Shown here piece after piece: positions 54,164 to 63,429 of a DNA stretch of 64,000 bases. The stretch's first letter is position 1; each line of letters starts with the position of its first letter. The position numbers and the translations under genes were made by a program. This DNA comes from Collinsella sp. AM33-4BH (lineage in GTDB: Bacteria; Actinomycetota; Coriobacteriia; Coriobacteriales; Coriobacteriaceae), in assembly GCF_003469205.1 (NCBI RefSeq), contig NZ_QSIN01000001.1:1-64000 (forward strand). The letters run 5' to 3'. Under the pieces are notes generated by a model, which was not told the DNA's origin, ran no database searches, and worked only from the letters and a program-made list of their open reading frames with translations.

Positions 54164-55080
54164 TCGAAAACACCTACCAGCTCGTTGATATCCTTCACGC
54201 CCTGGGACTCTGCCCAAGCCTCGAGCTCGCGCGCGATCTTAATCGAAGCGCACGGATCGACAAAGTTGGCCATACCGACCGACACGCAGGTGGCGCCGGC
54301 CAGGATAAACTCGGCAGCATCCTCGCCGGTCATGACACCGCCGACGCCGTTGATGGGGATATCGACGGCCTGAGCGACCTCCCAGACCATGCGAACGGCG
54401 ATGTGGTGGCACAGCGGGCCCGAAAGGCCGCCCTTGGGCTTGGCAACACGGGACTTGCGGGTGTGCACGTCAATGGCCATGCCCTGGATGGAATTGATGA
54501 CCGAAAGGCCGTCGGCGCCGGCGGCCTCGAGAGCCTTGGCAATCTCGGCGACATTAACCGGAGCCATCTTTACGAACAGCGGCTTATCGGTCACCTTGCG
54601 GCAGGCAGCCATAACGGAAGAGGCGCCCTCGGGCGTGGAGCCCATGGCGGCACCGCCGGCGGCGATATTAGGGCAGCTCACGTTGATCTCGTAGCCGGCA
54701 GCCCAGGGACACAGCTCGACATACATCTCGAGCGCGCGGACAAACTCGTCAACGGAGTGGCCGGCAACCTGACAGATGACCTGGCAGCCGTCCTTGGACA
54801 GCTGTTCGAGCCACGGACCGGACTCGCGGGCAAAGGCGGCCACGCCGGGGTTCTGAAGGCCCACGGAGTTGATCATACCGCCGGGAATCTCGGCCATGCG
54901 GGGCGCGGGGTTGCCGGGCCAGGGCTCGGCAGCGCAACCCTTGGTGGTGATGGCGCCCAGCTGGGAAACATCAAAGAAGTTCTGGAACTGCCAACCGTAG
55001 CCAAAGGTACCGGCTGCGGTGTTGATGGGGTTCTGCATCTTGACGCCGCCGAAATCGACGGCCATGTTAACGGTACCCAC
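54157..55080 (-). CDS. pyrD: Dihydroorotate dehydrogenase B, catalytic subunit
   Basis: Class 1B FMN enzyme of 307 residues, active with PyrK. It has NTAAGTFGYG, the catalytic cysteine in NVSCPNI, and the FMN-phosphate segment INGVGGVMTGEDA. The GTG at 55080 overlaps the pyrK stop as TAGTG and has AAGGTGG upstream; an ATG five codons later is an alternative. Confidence 0.95.
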   Translation of the reverse strand: MGTVNMAVDFGGVKMQNPINTAAGTFGYGWQFQNFFDVSQLGAITTKGCAAEPWPGNPAPRMAEIPGGMINSVGLQNPGVAAFARESGPWLEQLSKDGCQVICQVAGHSVDEFVRALEMYVELCPWAAGYEINVSCPNIAAGGAAMGSTPEGASSVMAACRKVTDKPLFVKMAPVNVAEIAKALEAAGADGLSVINSIQGMAIDVHTRKSRVAKPKGGLSGPLCHHIAVRMVWEVAQAVDIPINGVGGVMTGEDAAEFILAGATCVSVGMANFVDPCASIKIARELEAWAESQGVKDINELVGVFEC

Positions 55081-55871
55081 TAGAAGACCACCACCTTGGA
55101 AGCATCGAACACGGGGCCGCACATGCAAGCACCCTTCATACCGTCGACCGTCTCGACATTGCAGGTGTTGCAGGCGCCAAAGCCACAGCTCATCATGCGC
55201 TCGAGGGACACCTCGCAGTACGCACCGGCCTCGGCGGCAGCGGCGGCGACTTTCTTCATCATGACAGCGGGGCCGCAGCTGGCGACGTAGTCGTAGCCGC
55301 CCTCGCCAAGCAGCTCAGCGGCAGGATCGGTGCAAAAACCGTGCGTGCCGAGCGAGCCGTCGTCGGTGCACACGTTGACCGTGGCTCCCAGCGCGCGGAA
55401 CTCATCGACGCCCACGGCCTTGGACGCGGTGCCAAAGCCCAGGCACACGTCGACGGCCACACCCTGCTCGACGAGCATGCCGGCAAGGCACAGCACGGGC
55501 GGAACACCGATGCCGCCCGCAACGAGCAGCGCCTTCCTGGTGCCCTCGGGAACAAGCCAGCCGCGGCCGCCAGGGCCCAGCAGGTTAGAAGTGGAACCGG
55601 GGGCCATCTGCGACAGACGGCGGGTGTCGTCGCCCACGACGGCGTACCACAGCTCGACGGTGCCGGCCTGGGCGTCGGCGCGATAGAAGCTCAGGGGCAC
55701 GCGAAGCAGCGAAGAGGCATCGCCGGGCACGGCGATGTTCACAAACTGACCGGGCTTGAGCGCACTTGCAAGCTTGGGGGCCGAGATTACGAGCGAGAAG
55801 ATGCCCTCGGCGATCTCCTTGTTCGAGACGACCTCGAAGTCGTGCATGCGTGCAGTGGAAGGTGTGGGCAT
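55080..55871 (-). CDS. pyrK: Dihydroorotate dehydrogenase B, electron-transfer subunit
   Basis: FAD and 2Fe-2S protein of 263 residues that passes electrons from PyrD to NAD. An FAD-binding barrel (RVPLSFYRAD) and NAD domain (LLVAGGIGVPPVL) precede the iron-sulfur cysteines in SCGFGACNTC and ACMCGPVF. GGAGCG precedes the ATG. A GC-rich hairpin lies in the 92-bp gap from pyrC. Confidence 0.95.
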   Translation of the reverse strand: MPTPSTARMHDFEVVSNKEIAEGIFSLVISAPKLASALKPGQFVNIAVPGDASSLLRVPLSFYRADAQAGTVELWYAVVGDDTRRLSQMAPGSTSNLLGPGGRGWLVPEGTRKALLVAGGIGVPPVLCLAGMLVEQGVAVDVCLGFGTASKAVGVDEFRALGATVNVCTDDGSLGTHGFCTDPAAELLGEGGYDYVASCGPAVMMKKVAAAAAEAGAYCEVSLERMMSCGFGACNTCNVETVDGMKGACMCGPVFDASKVVVF

Positions 55872-55918
55872 AGACGCTCCAATCCCCCATGCGGTTGCAT
55901 GGTTCAGGCGAACAGAAA

Positions 55919-55943
55919 GCGCGGCACCGCAAGGGCGCCGCGC
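55919..55943 (-). promoter_or_regulatory. Intercistronic hairpin between pyrC and pyrK
   Basis: Minus strand GCGCGGCGCC pairs with GGTGCCGCGC around a 5-nt loop and is followed by TTTCTG. It could cut transcription of pyrKDF relative to pyrRBC or stabilise the upstream mRNA. Confidence 0.5.
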
Positions 55944-55963
55944 ACAAAAGCGATAAGGCTATG

Positions 55964-57253
55964 CTAGCAGATGCAGCCGTCGGCGAGCGTCTGCTTGCCG
56001 CCGACAAACACATCGGTGGCACGACCGGTGAGCGTGCGGCCGGCAAAACCGGAATTCTCGGCACGCGACTCGTAGCCGTCCTCGCCGACCGTCCAGGTGG
56101 CAGACGCGTCGAAGACAGTCAGGTCGGCAACGGAGCCCGCCTTGACCTGAACCTGGTCGAGGCCCAGGATCTCACGAGGCTTGATGGCCATGAGCTCGAC
56201 CATGCGACCCATGCTCATCTTGCCCGTGTTGACCAGCTCGGTGAGCACGAGCGACAGCGAGGTCTCGAGGCCGATCATGCCGAAGGGCGCCAGCTCGAAT
56301 TCGCGGGCCTTCTCCCACGGAGTATGGGGAGCGTGATCGGTGACGATAGCGTCGACGGTACCGTCGATGACGCCCTGACGGATAGCCTCGGCGTCCTCGT
56401 CGGTACGCAGCGGCGGGTTGACCTTGAGCGAGGTGTTGTAGGTCTCGTCCAGGTCGTTCTCGGTCAGGAACATGTGGTGCGGCGTGGCCTCGCAGGTGAC
56501 CTGCACGCCAGCTGCCTTACCGGCACGCACGAGCTCCAGGCCATGGGCGGTGGAGATGTGCTGGATGTGCAGCTTGGCACCGGTCAGCTTGGCGATCTCG
56601 ATGTCGCGGGCGATCTGGAGCTCCTCGCCGGCAGCCGGCCAGCCCTCGAGAGCCAGACGGGTCGAGACCTTGCCCTCGTTGATCTGGCCGTGGCCGACCA
56701 GGTCCTCGTCCTGGCAGTGGCTCATAAAGACCTTGCCGAACATCTTGCCGTAGTCCATGCAGCGACGGAGCATGCCCGCGCCCTGCACGCCACGACCGTC
56801 GTCAGTGAAGGCGACGGCGCCGTGGGCGACCATATCGCCCATCTCGGACATGGCCTCGCCCTTAAGACCGCGGGTCATGGCTCCCGACGGATAGACGCGG
56901 CAGTGGCCGACCTCGGCAGCGCGGGACTTGACGAACTCCACGACGGTGCCGTTATCGGTGACGGGATCGGTGTTGGGCATGGCGCACACGCCGGTAAAGC
57001 CGCCCTTGGCAGCTGCACGGGTGCCGCTCTCGATGTCCTCTTTGACCTCGTAGCCGGGCTCGCGAAGGTGAACGTGCATATCCACCAGGCCGGGGACGAG
57101 ATATTTGCCGGAAAGGTCGCGGACCTCGGCTCCCTCGACGGCGAGATTCTCGCCGACCTCGGCGATCTTATCGCCGTCAATCAGGACGTCAACGACACCG
57201 TCAAGCTCGACGGACGGGTCGACGACGTGGGCATTCTTAAGAAGCAAGGCCAT
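55964..57253 (-). CDS. pyrC: Dihydroorotase
   Basis: Zinc amidohydrolase of 429 residues closing the dihydroorotate ring. It has metal ligands His60 and His62 in DMHVHLREPG, and DHAPHTPWEK near the C-terminal metal site. The length and motifs fit the class I type found with pyrB in Gram-positives. The start at 57253 has GGAGGTG upstream and overlaps pyrB by 17 bp. Confidence 0.96.
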   Translation of the reverse strand: MALLLKNAHVVDPSVELDGVVDVLIDGDKIAEVGENLAVEGAEVRDLSGKYLVPGLVDMHVHLREPGYEVKEDIESGTRAAAKGGFTGVCAMPNTDPVTDNGTVVEFVKSRAAEVGHCRVYPSGAMTRGLKGEAMSEMGDMVAHGAVAFTDDGRGVQGAGMLRRCMDYGKMFGKVFMSHCQDEDLVGHGQINEGKVSTRLALEGWPAAGEELQIARDIEIAKLTGAKLHIQHISTAHGLELVRAGKAAGVQVTCEATPHHMFLTENDLDETYNTSLKVNPPLRTDEDAEAIRQGVIDGTVDAIVTDHAPHTPWEKAREFELAPFGMIGLETSLSLVLTELVNTGKMSMGRMVELMAIKPREILGLDQVQVKAGSVADLTVFDASATWTVGEDGYESRAENSGFAGRTLTGRATDVFVGGKQTLADGCIC

Positions 57254-58181
57254 TATCGGCACCTCCAAGCAGCAGATACAGGATAGCCATACGCACGCAG
57301 ATACCGGCGTAGACCTGCTCCAGGATGACGGAGCGTTGCGGGTGGTCGGCCATATAGGAGTCGAACTCGACGCCGCGGTTGATGGGGCCCGGGTGACAGA
57401 TGATCGCGTCGGGCTTCATGAGCTTCTCGCGGTCCTTGGTCAGGCCGAAGAGCTTGTGGTACTCACGAATGGTCGGGAACGGAGCGCCCTCGAGGCGCTC
57501 CTGCTGCACGCGCAGCATGTAGACGACGTCCAGCTCGGGGAGTACCGAATCGAGGTCGCTCGTCACGTGGTCGCAGCCCAGGACCTCGGGCGCCGGCGGC
57601 AGCAGCGTGCCGGGGGCGACGGCGTAGGTCTCGCAGCCCATGATCTTAAGTGCGGGGATCAGCGAGCCGCACACGCGGGAGTGCGCGATATCGCCGACGA
57701 CGGCGACCTTCAGACCGTGGAAGTCACCCTTGTGCTCCCAGATGGTGTACAGGTCGAGCAGGGCCTGCGTGGGGTGGTTGTGCTTGCCGTCGCCGGCGCA
57801 GATGACGCTCGCGGGCGAGTTCTGCGTGACGATGTAGGGAGCACCGGCGTGCTTATCGCGAACGACGATGCAATCAATCTTGTAGGCGTTGAGGGTCTCG
57901 ACGGTGTCGACGAGGCTCTCGCCCTTGACCGTGGAGGTCGAGGAGCCGCCAAAGTTGAGGCTGTCGGCCGAAAGGCGCTTCTCGGCGAGCTCGAAGGAGC
58001 TGCGGGTGCGCGTCGAGGGCTCGTTGAACATGTTGACGATGGTCTTGCCCTTGAGCGTGGGGACCTTCTTGATCGCACGCTCGTTGACCTCAGAGAACGC
58101 CTTGGCGGTCTCGAGGATGAGCTTGATGTCCTCTTCGGAGTACTCGGTAATGTCGATCAGGTGCTTATGGTTGAACGCCAC
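57237..58181 (-). CDS. pyrB: Aspartate carbamoyltransferase catalytic subunit
   Basis: Joins carbamoyl phosphate and aspartate. The 314-residue protein has the carbamoyl-phosphate loop EPSTRTRSSFE, the mobile loop GGSSTSTVKGES and GDIAHSRV. No pyrI regulatory subunit is seen. Two GTG starts are possible: 58181, 4 bp past the pyrR stop, or 58193, overlapping it; 58181 is chosen because it leaves room for GGGAGG. Confidence 0.93.
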   Translation of the reverse strand: MAFNHKHLIDITEYSEEDIKLILETAKAFSEVNERAIKKVPTLKGKTIVNMFNEPSTRTRSSFELAEKRLSADSLNFGGSSTSTVKGESLVDTVETLNAYKIDCIVVRDKHAGAPYIVTQNSPASVICAGDGKHNHPTQALLDLYTIWEHKGDFHGLKVAVVGDIAHSRVCGSLIPALKIMGCETYAVAPGTLLPPAPEVLGCDHVTSDLDSVLPELDVVYMLRVQQERLEGAPFPTIREYHKLFGLTKDREKLMKPDAIICHPGPINRGVEFDSYMADHPQRSVILEQVYAGICVRMAILYLLLGGADNGLAS

Positions 58182-58185
58182 GGTA

Positions 58186-59221
<1,036 letters not shown>

Positions 59222-59410
59222 ATGTCCAAAGTTTGCGAAGTTTGCGGTAAGCACCCCGTTGCCGGTCGCTCCATCAGCCACTCTCACCGCGTCACCAACC
59301 GTAAGTTCCGCCCCAACATCCAGCGCGTTTACGTCGTCGTCGATGGTCACCGTCGCAAGATGAACGTTTGCTCCACCTGCCTCAAGTCCGGCAAGGTTGC
59401 GCGCTCCTAA
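59222..59410 (+). CDS. rpmB: 50S ribosomal protein L28
   Basis: Large-subunit protein of 62 residues with CEVCGKHP and CSTCLKSG, the zinc-binding cysteine version of L28. It has RSISHSHRVTNRKFRPNIQ as expected. AAGGAGGG precedes the ATG. It is a single-gene unit with its own terminator. Confidence 0.97.
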   Translation: MSKVCEVCGKHPVAGRSISHSHRVTNRKFRPNIQRVYVVVDGHRRKMNVCSTCLKSGKVARS

Positions 59411-59480
59411 ATAAGGTCTTACCAACAAGTACCTCGGACTCTCCGGGTCAAAGACCTCGCGTTCACATAGAACTTACCAA

Positions 59481-59512
59481 AGGCGTCCTCCCCTACGGAG
59501 GGCGCCTTTTTT
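59481..59512 (+). terminator. Terminator after rpmB
   Basis: AGGCGTCCTC pairs with GAGGGCGCCT and is followed by six T's. Confidence 0.88.
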
Positions 59513-59513
59513 G

Positions 59514-59531
59514 CACTCATTGGGGACAGAC
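59514..59531 (-). repeat. REP-like repeat, left of transposase gene
   Basis: On the minus strand GTCTGTCCCCAATGAGTG. It matches the repeat at 60493-60510 at 17 of 18 positions, in inverted orientation. Confidence 0.7.
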
Positions 59532-59585
59532 TTAGATGAATGCTTTCCTAAGCTCACAGTGCATCGATCGGCCCCAATCCATACC

Positions 59586-60362
59586 TCAGGCCGCCTCGTT
59601 CCAGCCTGTGGTGGCCTTGGTTACGCTTGTAGCGCCGATACCGGTGATACGGGCAATTTGCTTGACCGTAAGATGGGCCCGCCTGAGCCTTAGCAGACAG
59701 GCATCGCGTTCGGGGCGTGGCAGGGCCTTGAGCAGCGCAGGATCAATGCTCGGCAGGGCCTCGTGTGCGACGGTAAGGGCATCCTCGTCGGGAATCCGTC
59801 GACGCGGAAGAATCTCAACTGACCAGATCCGCTCGGCAACTTCCTTAAGATGCTCGCAATAGCGACGGGAACCCCCGACAATATCGAGCATGGGGGCCGC
59901 ATCGCAGATATCAAAGGGATCGTATCCCAGCTGGTATGCCTTGTAGCTTGACCAGCGGTAGGCATCAAGCGAGTCGAGCGCACCTTTCACGGGATTGAGA
60001 TGGATATAATCGAGCAACTGCACCGCCTGCGTGTCCGACTCGACCGCGACCCGCGAATAGCGATTATCAAACAGGTGGCCCGTTCTTCCGGTTTTCCCAT
60101 TGAAATACTTGGCATAGGCCGTCAGCGCGCACTGCATTGCCTTTGAAAGGTTGTCAAATGGGTCATCAACCATCAAATGGAAGTGGTTGTCCATAAGGCA
60201 CCAGGCCAACACCGCCACGTCATGGCAAGCAAACCTGTCCGAGATGTCCGATAAGAAACGATAGCGGTCGGAGTCATCTTCAAAAATAATCTGTTTGGAA
60301 TTGCCGCGGTCATAGACGTGGTAATAGCCGGTGAGCGAAACGGCGCGGGCGCATCGGGGCAT
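59586..60362 (-). CDS. REP-associated tyrosine transposase (Y1/IS200-like)
   Basis: Single-strand DNA transposase-like protein of 258 residues. It has the HUH motif MDNHFHLMV (His60, His62), candidate catalytic tyrosines in ALTAYAKYFN (Tyr83, Tyr86), and GHLFDNRYSRVAVES. A C-terminal helix-turn-helix (LTVKQIARITGIGATSVTKA) is added, as in many RAYTs. The start at 60362 has AAAGGAGA upstream. REP-like repeats on both sides support a RAYT rather than a full IS200/IS605 element. The gene appears intact. Confidence 0.88.
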   Translation of the reverse strand: MPRCARAVSLTGYYHVYDRGNSKQIIFEDDSDRYRFLSDISDRFACHDVAVLAWCLMDNHFHLMVDDPFDNLSKAMQCALTAYAKYFNGKTGRTGHLFDNRYSRVAVESDTQAVQLLDYIHLNPVKGALDSLDAYRWSSYKAYQLGYDPFDICDAAPMLDIVGGSRRYCEHLKEVAERIWSVEILPRRRIPDEDALTVAHEALPSIDPALLKALPRPERDACLLRLRRAHLTVKQIARITGIGATSVTKATTGWNEAA

Positions 60363-60492
60363 AATCTCTCCTTTCAAAACTGTACAGGCAACACCTAAAA
60401 GGAGAGAAGCAACGCGAAATGCTGAGCCTGTGACCTATTTATATACAATGAACGACAAAAACATGCCCAAAACGACAAAATGACAAATCGAT

Positions 60493-60510
60493 GTCTGTCC
60501 CAAATGAGTG
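60493..60510 (+). repeat. REP-like repeat, right of transposase gene
   Basis: GTCTGTCCCAAATGAGTG, inverted relative to the copy at 59514-59531. Confidence 0.7.
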
Positions 60511-60525
60511 AAAGCACCCATGTAA

Positions 60526-60541
60526 GCCTGTCCCCAATGAG
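60526..60541 (+). repeat. Third REP-like repeat
   Basis: GCCTGTCCCCAATGAG, same orientation as 60493-60510 and sharing the CTGTCCCnAATGAG core. Confidence 0.65.
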
Positions 60542-60570
60542 CGGGGCGATGCAGCAGGCAGATAATTAGT

Positions 60571-60600
60571 TGAAACGTTTCAGTTTGTTGAAGCGTTTTA
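60571..60600. promoter_or_regulatory. Tandem LacI/CcpA-type operators upstream of adhE
   Basis: TGAAACGTTTCA (60571-60582, perfect palindrome) and TGAAGCGTTTTA (60589-60600) are 18 bp apart start to start and lie about 50 bp upstream of the -10 box. Both have the central CG of LacI-family sites. Confidence 0.6.
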
Positions 60601-60692
60601 GTGTGCCTTTTACAGGAATCTTACCGCTCACCGAATTATTTATTGCTATCATGCAAGGCGTAGGGTAAATCTCCGATCGCAAGGAGACACAA

Positions 60693-63341
60693 ATGGTGAA
60701 AAAGTCACCGGAAAACACTACTCCCGCAATTGTGGACAACGTAGAGGCGCTTGAGGCTAAGCTCGCTCAGATGCGAGAGGCCCAGGCGCTTTTTGCTACG
60801 TACACGCAGGAGCAGGTCGACAAGATCTTCTATGAGGCCGCCATGGCCGCCAACAAGGCTCGTATCCCGTTGGCGAAGATGGCCATCGAGGAGACCGGCC
60901 GCGGCGTTCTTGAGGACAAGGTCATCAAGAACCACTACGCCGCAGAGTACATCTACAACGCTTACAAGAACACCAAGACCTGTGGCGTTCTGGAGCGCGA
61001 CGAGGCTTACGGCATCACCAAGATCGCCGAGCCCATCGGCATCGTGGGCGCCGTCATCCCGACGACCAACCCCACCTCCACCGCGATCTTCAAGACGCTG
61101 ATCAGCCTGAAGACCCGCAACGGCATCATCATCTCCCCGCACCCGGCAGCCGCCAAGTGCACCATCGCCGCCGCCAAGCTCGTGCTTGACGCCGCCGTCA
61201 AGGCCGGCGCCCCCGAGGGCATCATCGGCTGGGTCGATGTCCCCTCCATCGAGCTGACCAACATGGTCATGCGCGACGTCGACATCATCCTCGCCACCGG
61301 TGGCCCGGGCATGGTCAAGGCCGCCTACTCCTCGGGCAAGCCCGCCCTGGGCGTTGGCGCCGGTAACACCCCGGTCATCATCGACGACACCGCCGACGTG
61401 CTGCTCGCCGTCAACTCCATCATCCACTCCAAGACCTTCGACAACGGCATGATCTGCGCTTCCGAGCAGTCCGTGACCGTCATCGACACCATCTATGACC
61501 AGGTCAAAGCCGAGTTCCAGAAGCGCGGCTGCTACTTCGTCAAGCAGGGTGCCGAGATGGAGGCCCTGCGTGCCGCCATGTTCAAGAACGGCGCTCTCGA
61601 TCACCGCATTCCCGGCATGGCTGCCGCCAAGATCGCCGAGCTCGCCGGCATCGAGGTTCCTGCCAAGACCAAGATCCTGATCGCCGAGGTCACCTCCACC
61701 GACCCCGCCAAGGAGGAGTTCTCCCACGAGAAGCTCTCCCCGGTCCTGGCCATGTATCACGCCAAGGACTTCCAGGAGGCCGTCGACAAGGCCGAGCACC
61801 TGGTGCTCGCCGGTGGCCCGGGCCACACCGCCTCTCTGTACGTGCACCCCGCCCAGGCCGAGAAGATCAGCCTGTTCGAGCACGTCATGAAGGCCTGCCG
61901 TATCGTCATCAACACCCCGTCCTCGCACGGCGGCATCGGTGATCTGTACAACTTTGGCATGAAGCCGTCTCTGACCCTGGGCTGCGGCTCCTGGGGCGGC
62001 AACTCCGTCTCCGAGAACGTTGGGGTGAAGCACTTGATCAACGTTAAGACTGTGGCCGAGCGCCGTGAGAACATGCTGTGGTTCCGCGCTCCTGAGAAGG
62101 TCTACTTCAAGAAGGGTTCCACGCCCGTCGCTCTCGACGAGCTCGGTACCGTCATGGGCAAGAAGCGCGCCTTCATCGTCACCGACCAGTTCCTCTTCAA
62201 GAATGGCAACACCCGCGCCATCGAGGCCAAGCTCGACGAGATGGGCATCGCCCACGACTGCTTCTACGACGTCGAGCCCGATCCGTCGCTGCAGTGCGCA
62301 CGTCGCGGCGCCAAGCAGATGGCTCTCTTTGAGCCGGACGTCATCATCGCCGTCGGCGGTGGCTCCGCTATGGACGCCGGCAAGATCATGTGGATGATGT
62401 ACGAGCACCCCGAGTGCAAGTTTGAGGACATGGCCATGGACTTCATGGACATCCGCAAGCGTATCTTCACTTTCTCCGAGATGGGCAAGAAGGCCTACTT
62501 CGTCGCCGTCCCGACCTCTTCGGGTACCGGCTCCGAGTGCACGCCGTTTGCCATCATCACCGACAAGGAGACCGGCATCAAGTGGCCGCTCGCCGACTAC
62601 GCGCTGCTCCCCAACATGGCTATCGTCGACGCCGACAACTGCATGACCGCCCCGCGCGGCCTGACCGCTGCCTCCGGCATCGACGTCATGACCCACGCCA
62701 TCGAGTCCTACGTCTCCATCATGGCTTCCGACTACACCAAGGGCCTCTCCGAGCGCGCTGCTAAGCTCGTCTTCGAGAACCTGCCCTCCAGCTTCACGAA
62801 CGGCGCCAAGGACCCGCATGCCCGCGAGGAGATGCACAACGCCTCTTGCATGGCCGGTATGGCCTTCGCCAACGCCTTCCTGGGCCTCAACCACTCCATG
62901 GCTCACAAGCTCGGCGCCTTCCATCACCTGCCTCACGGCCTCGCCAACGCCGTCATCCTGACCCGCGTTATGCGCTACAACGCCGCCGAGGCTCCCGTCA
63001 AGATGGGTACCTTCTCCCAGTATCCTTACCCCAACGCGCTGCACAACTACGCCGAGATGGCCAAGTACTGCGGCATCGAGGGCAAGGACGACAAGGAGGT
63101 CTTCGAGAACTTCATCACGAAGCTCGAGGAACTCAAGGACTTCATCGGCGTCAAGAAGACCATCGCCGACTACGGTGTTGACGAGCAGTACTTCCTCGAC
63201 ACCCTCGACGAGATGACCGAGCAGGCATTCAACGACCAGTGCACCGGCGCAAACCCGCGCTACCCGCTCATGAGCGAGATCAAGGAGCTCTACCTGGACG
63301 CCTACTACGGCCGCGAGCCTCAGGACTACGCCGTCTGCTAG
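60693..63341 (+). CDS. adhE: Bifunctional acetaldehyde-CoA/alcohol dehydrogenase
   Basis: Reduces acetyl-CoA to ethanol in two NADH steps, regenerating NAD in fermentation; AdhE forms filaments called spirosomes. The 882-residue protein has an aldehyde dehydrogenase half with catalytic Cys255 in GMICASEQS and an iron-dependent alcohol dehydrogenase half with GGGSAMDAGK and the metal histidines in FLGLNHSMAHKLGAFHHLPHG. AAGGAGA precedes the ATG. Codon use is strongly biased to C/G-ending codons, suggesting high expression. Confidence 0.97.
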   Translation: MVKKSPENTTPAIVDNVEALEAKLAQMREAQALFATYTQEQVDKIFYEAAMAANKARIPLAKMAIEETGRGVLEDKVIKNHYAAEYIYNAYKNTKTCGVLERDEAYGITKIAEPIGIVGAVIPTTNPTSTAIFKTLISLKTRNGIIISPHPAAAKCTIAAAKLVLDAAVKAGAPEGIIGWVDVPSIELTNMVMRDVDIILATGGPGMVKAAYSSGKPALGVGAGNTPVIIDDTADVLLAVNSIIHSKTFDNGMICASEQSVTVIDTIYDQVKAEFQKRGCYFVKQGAEMEALRAAMFKNGALDHRIPGMAAAKIAELAGIEVPAKTKILIAEVTSTDPAKEEFSHEKLSPVLAMYHAKDFQEAVDKAEHLVLAGGPGHTASLYVHPAQAEKISLFEHVMKACRIVINTPSSHGGIGDLYNFGMKPSLTLGCGSWGGNSVSENVGVKHLINVKTVAERRENMLWFRAPEKVYFKKGSTPVALDELGTVMGKKRAFIVTDQFLFKNGNTRAIEAKLDEMGIAHDCFYDVEPDPSLQCARRGAKQMALFEPDVIIAVGGGSAMDAGKIMWMMYEHPECKFEDMAMDFMDIRKRIFTFSEMGKKAYFVAVPTSSGTGSECTPFAIITDKETGIKWPLADYALLPNMAIVDADNCMTAPRGLTAASGIDVMTHAIESYVSIMASDYTKGLSERAAKLVFENLPSSFTNGAKDPHAREEMHNASCMAGMAFANAFLGLNHSMAHKLGAFHHLPHGLANAVILTRVMRYNAAEAPVKMGTFSQYPYPNALHNYAEMAKYCGIEGKDDKEVFENFITKLEELKDFIGVKKTIADYGVDEQYFLDTLDEMTEQAFNDQCTGANPRYPLMSEIKELYLDAYYGREPQDYAVC

Positions 63342-63358
63342 TTTTAGCACGGTTTTTA

Positions 63359-63397
63359 ACGGCGGGGGTGCACGGGTGTTTCACACACCCCCGCCGT
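63359..63397 (+). terminator. Hairpin after adhE
   Basis: A 12-bp perfect stem (ACGGCGGGGGTG with CACCCCCGCCGT) 17 bp past the stop. No T-run follows, so termination may be partial. Confidence 0.55.
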
Positions 63398-63429
63398 CGC
63401 TTCTATCGCATCGTTGAAAGGATGCAACC

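Larger units (their letters stand above)
60363..60692. other. Intergenic region between transposase and adhE genes
   Basis: No gene. It holds two REP-like repeats (60493-60510, 60526-60541), tandem operator-like sites (60571-60600) and a probable adhE -10 box, TATCAT at 60647-60652 with an upstream TG. Confidence 0.6.

Noticed and set aside
60541..60692. Rex operator upstream of adhE
   Set aside because: No TTGTGA or TTAACA-type palindrome is present; the visible palindromes are of LacI type.
60705..63350. 881-codon open frame antisense to adhE
   Set aside because: Composition is low-complexity Val/Gly/Leu/Asp, a codon-bias shadow of a highly biased gene.
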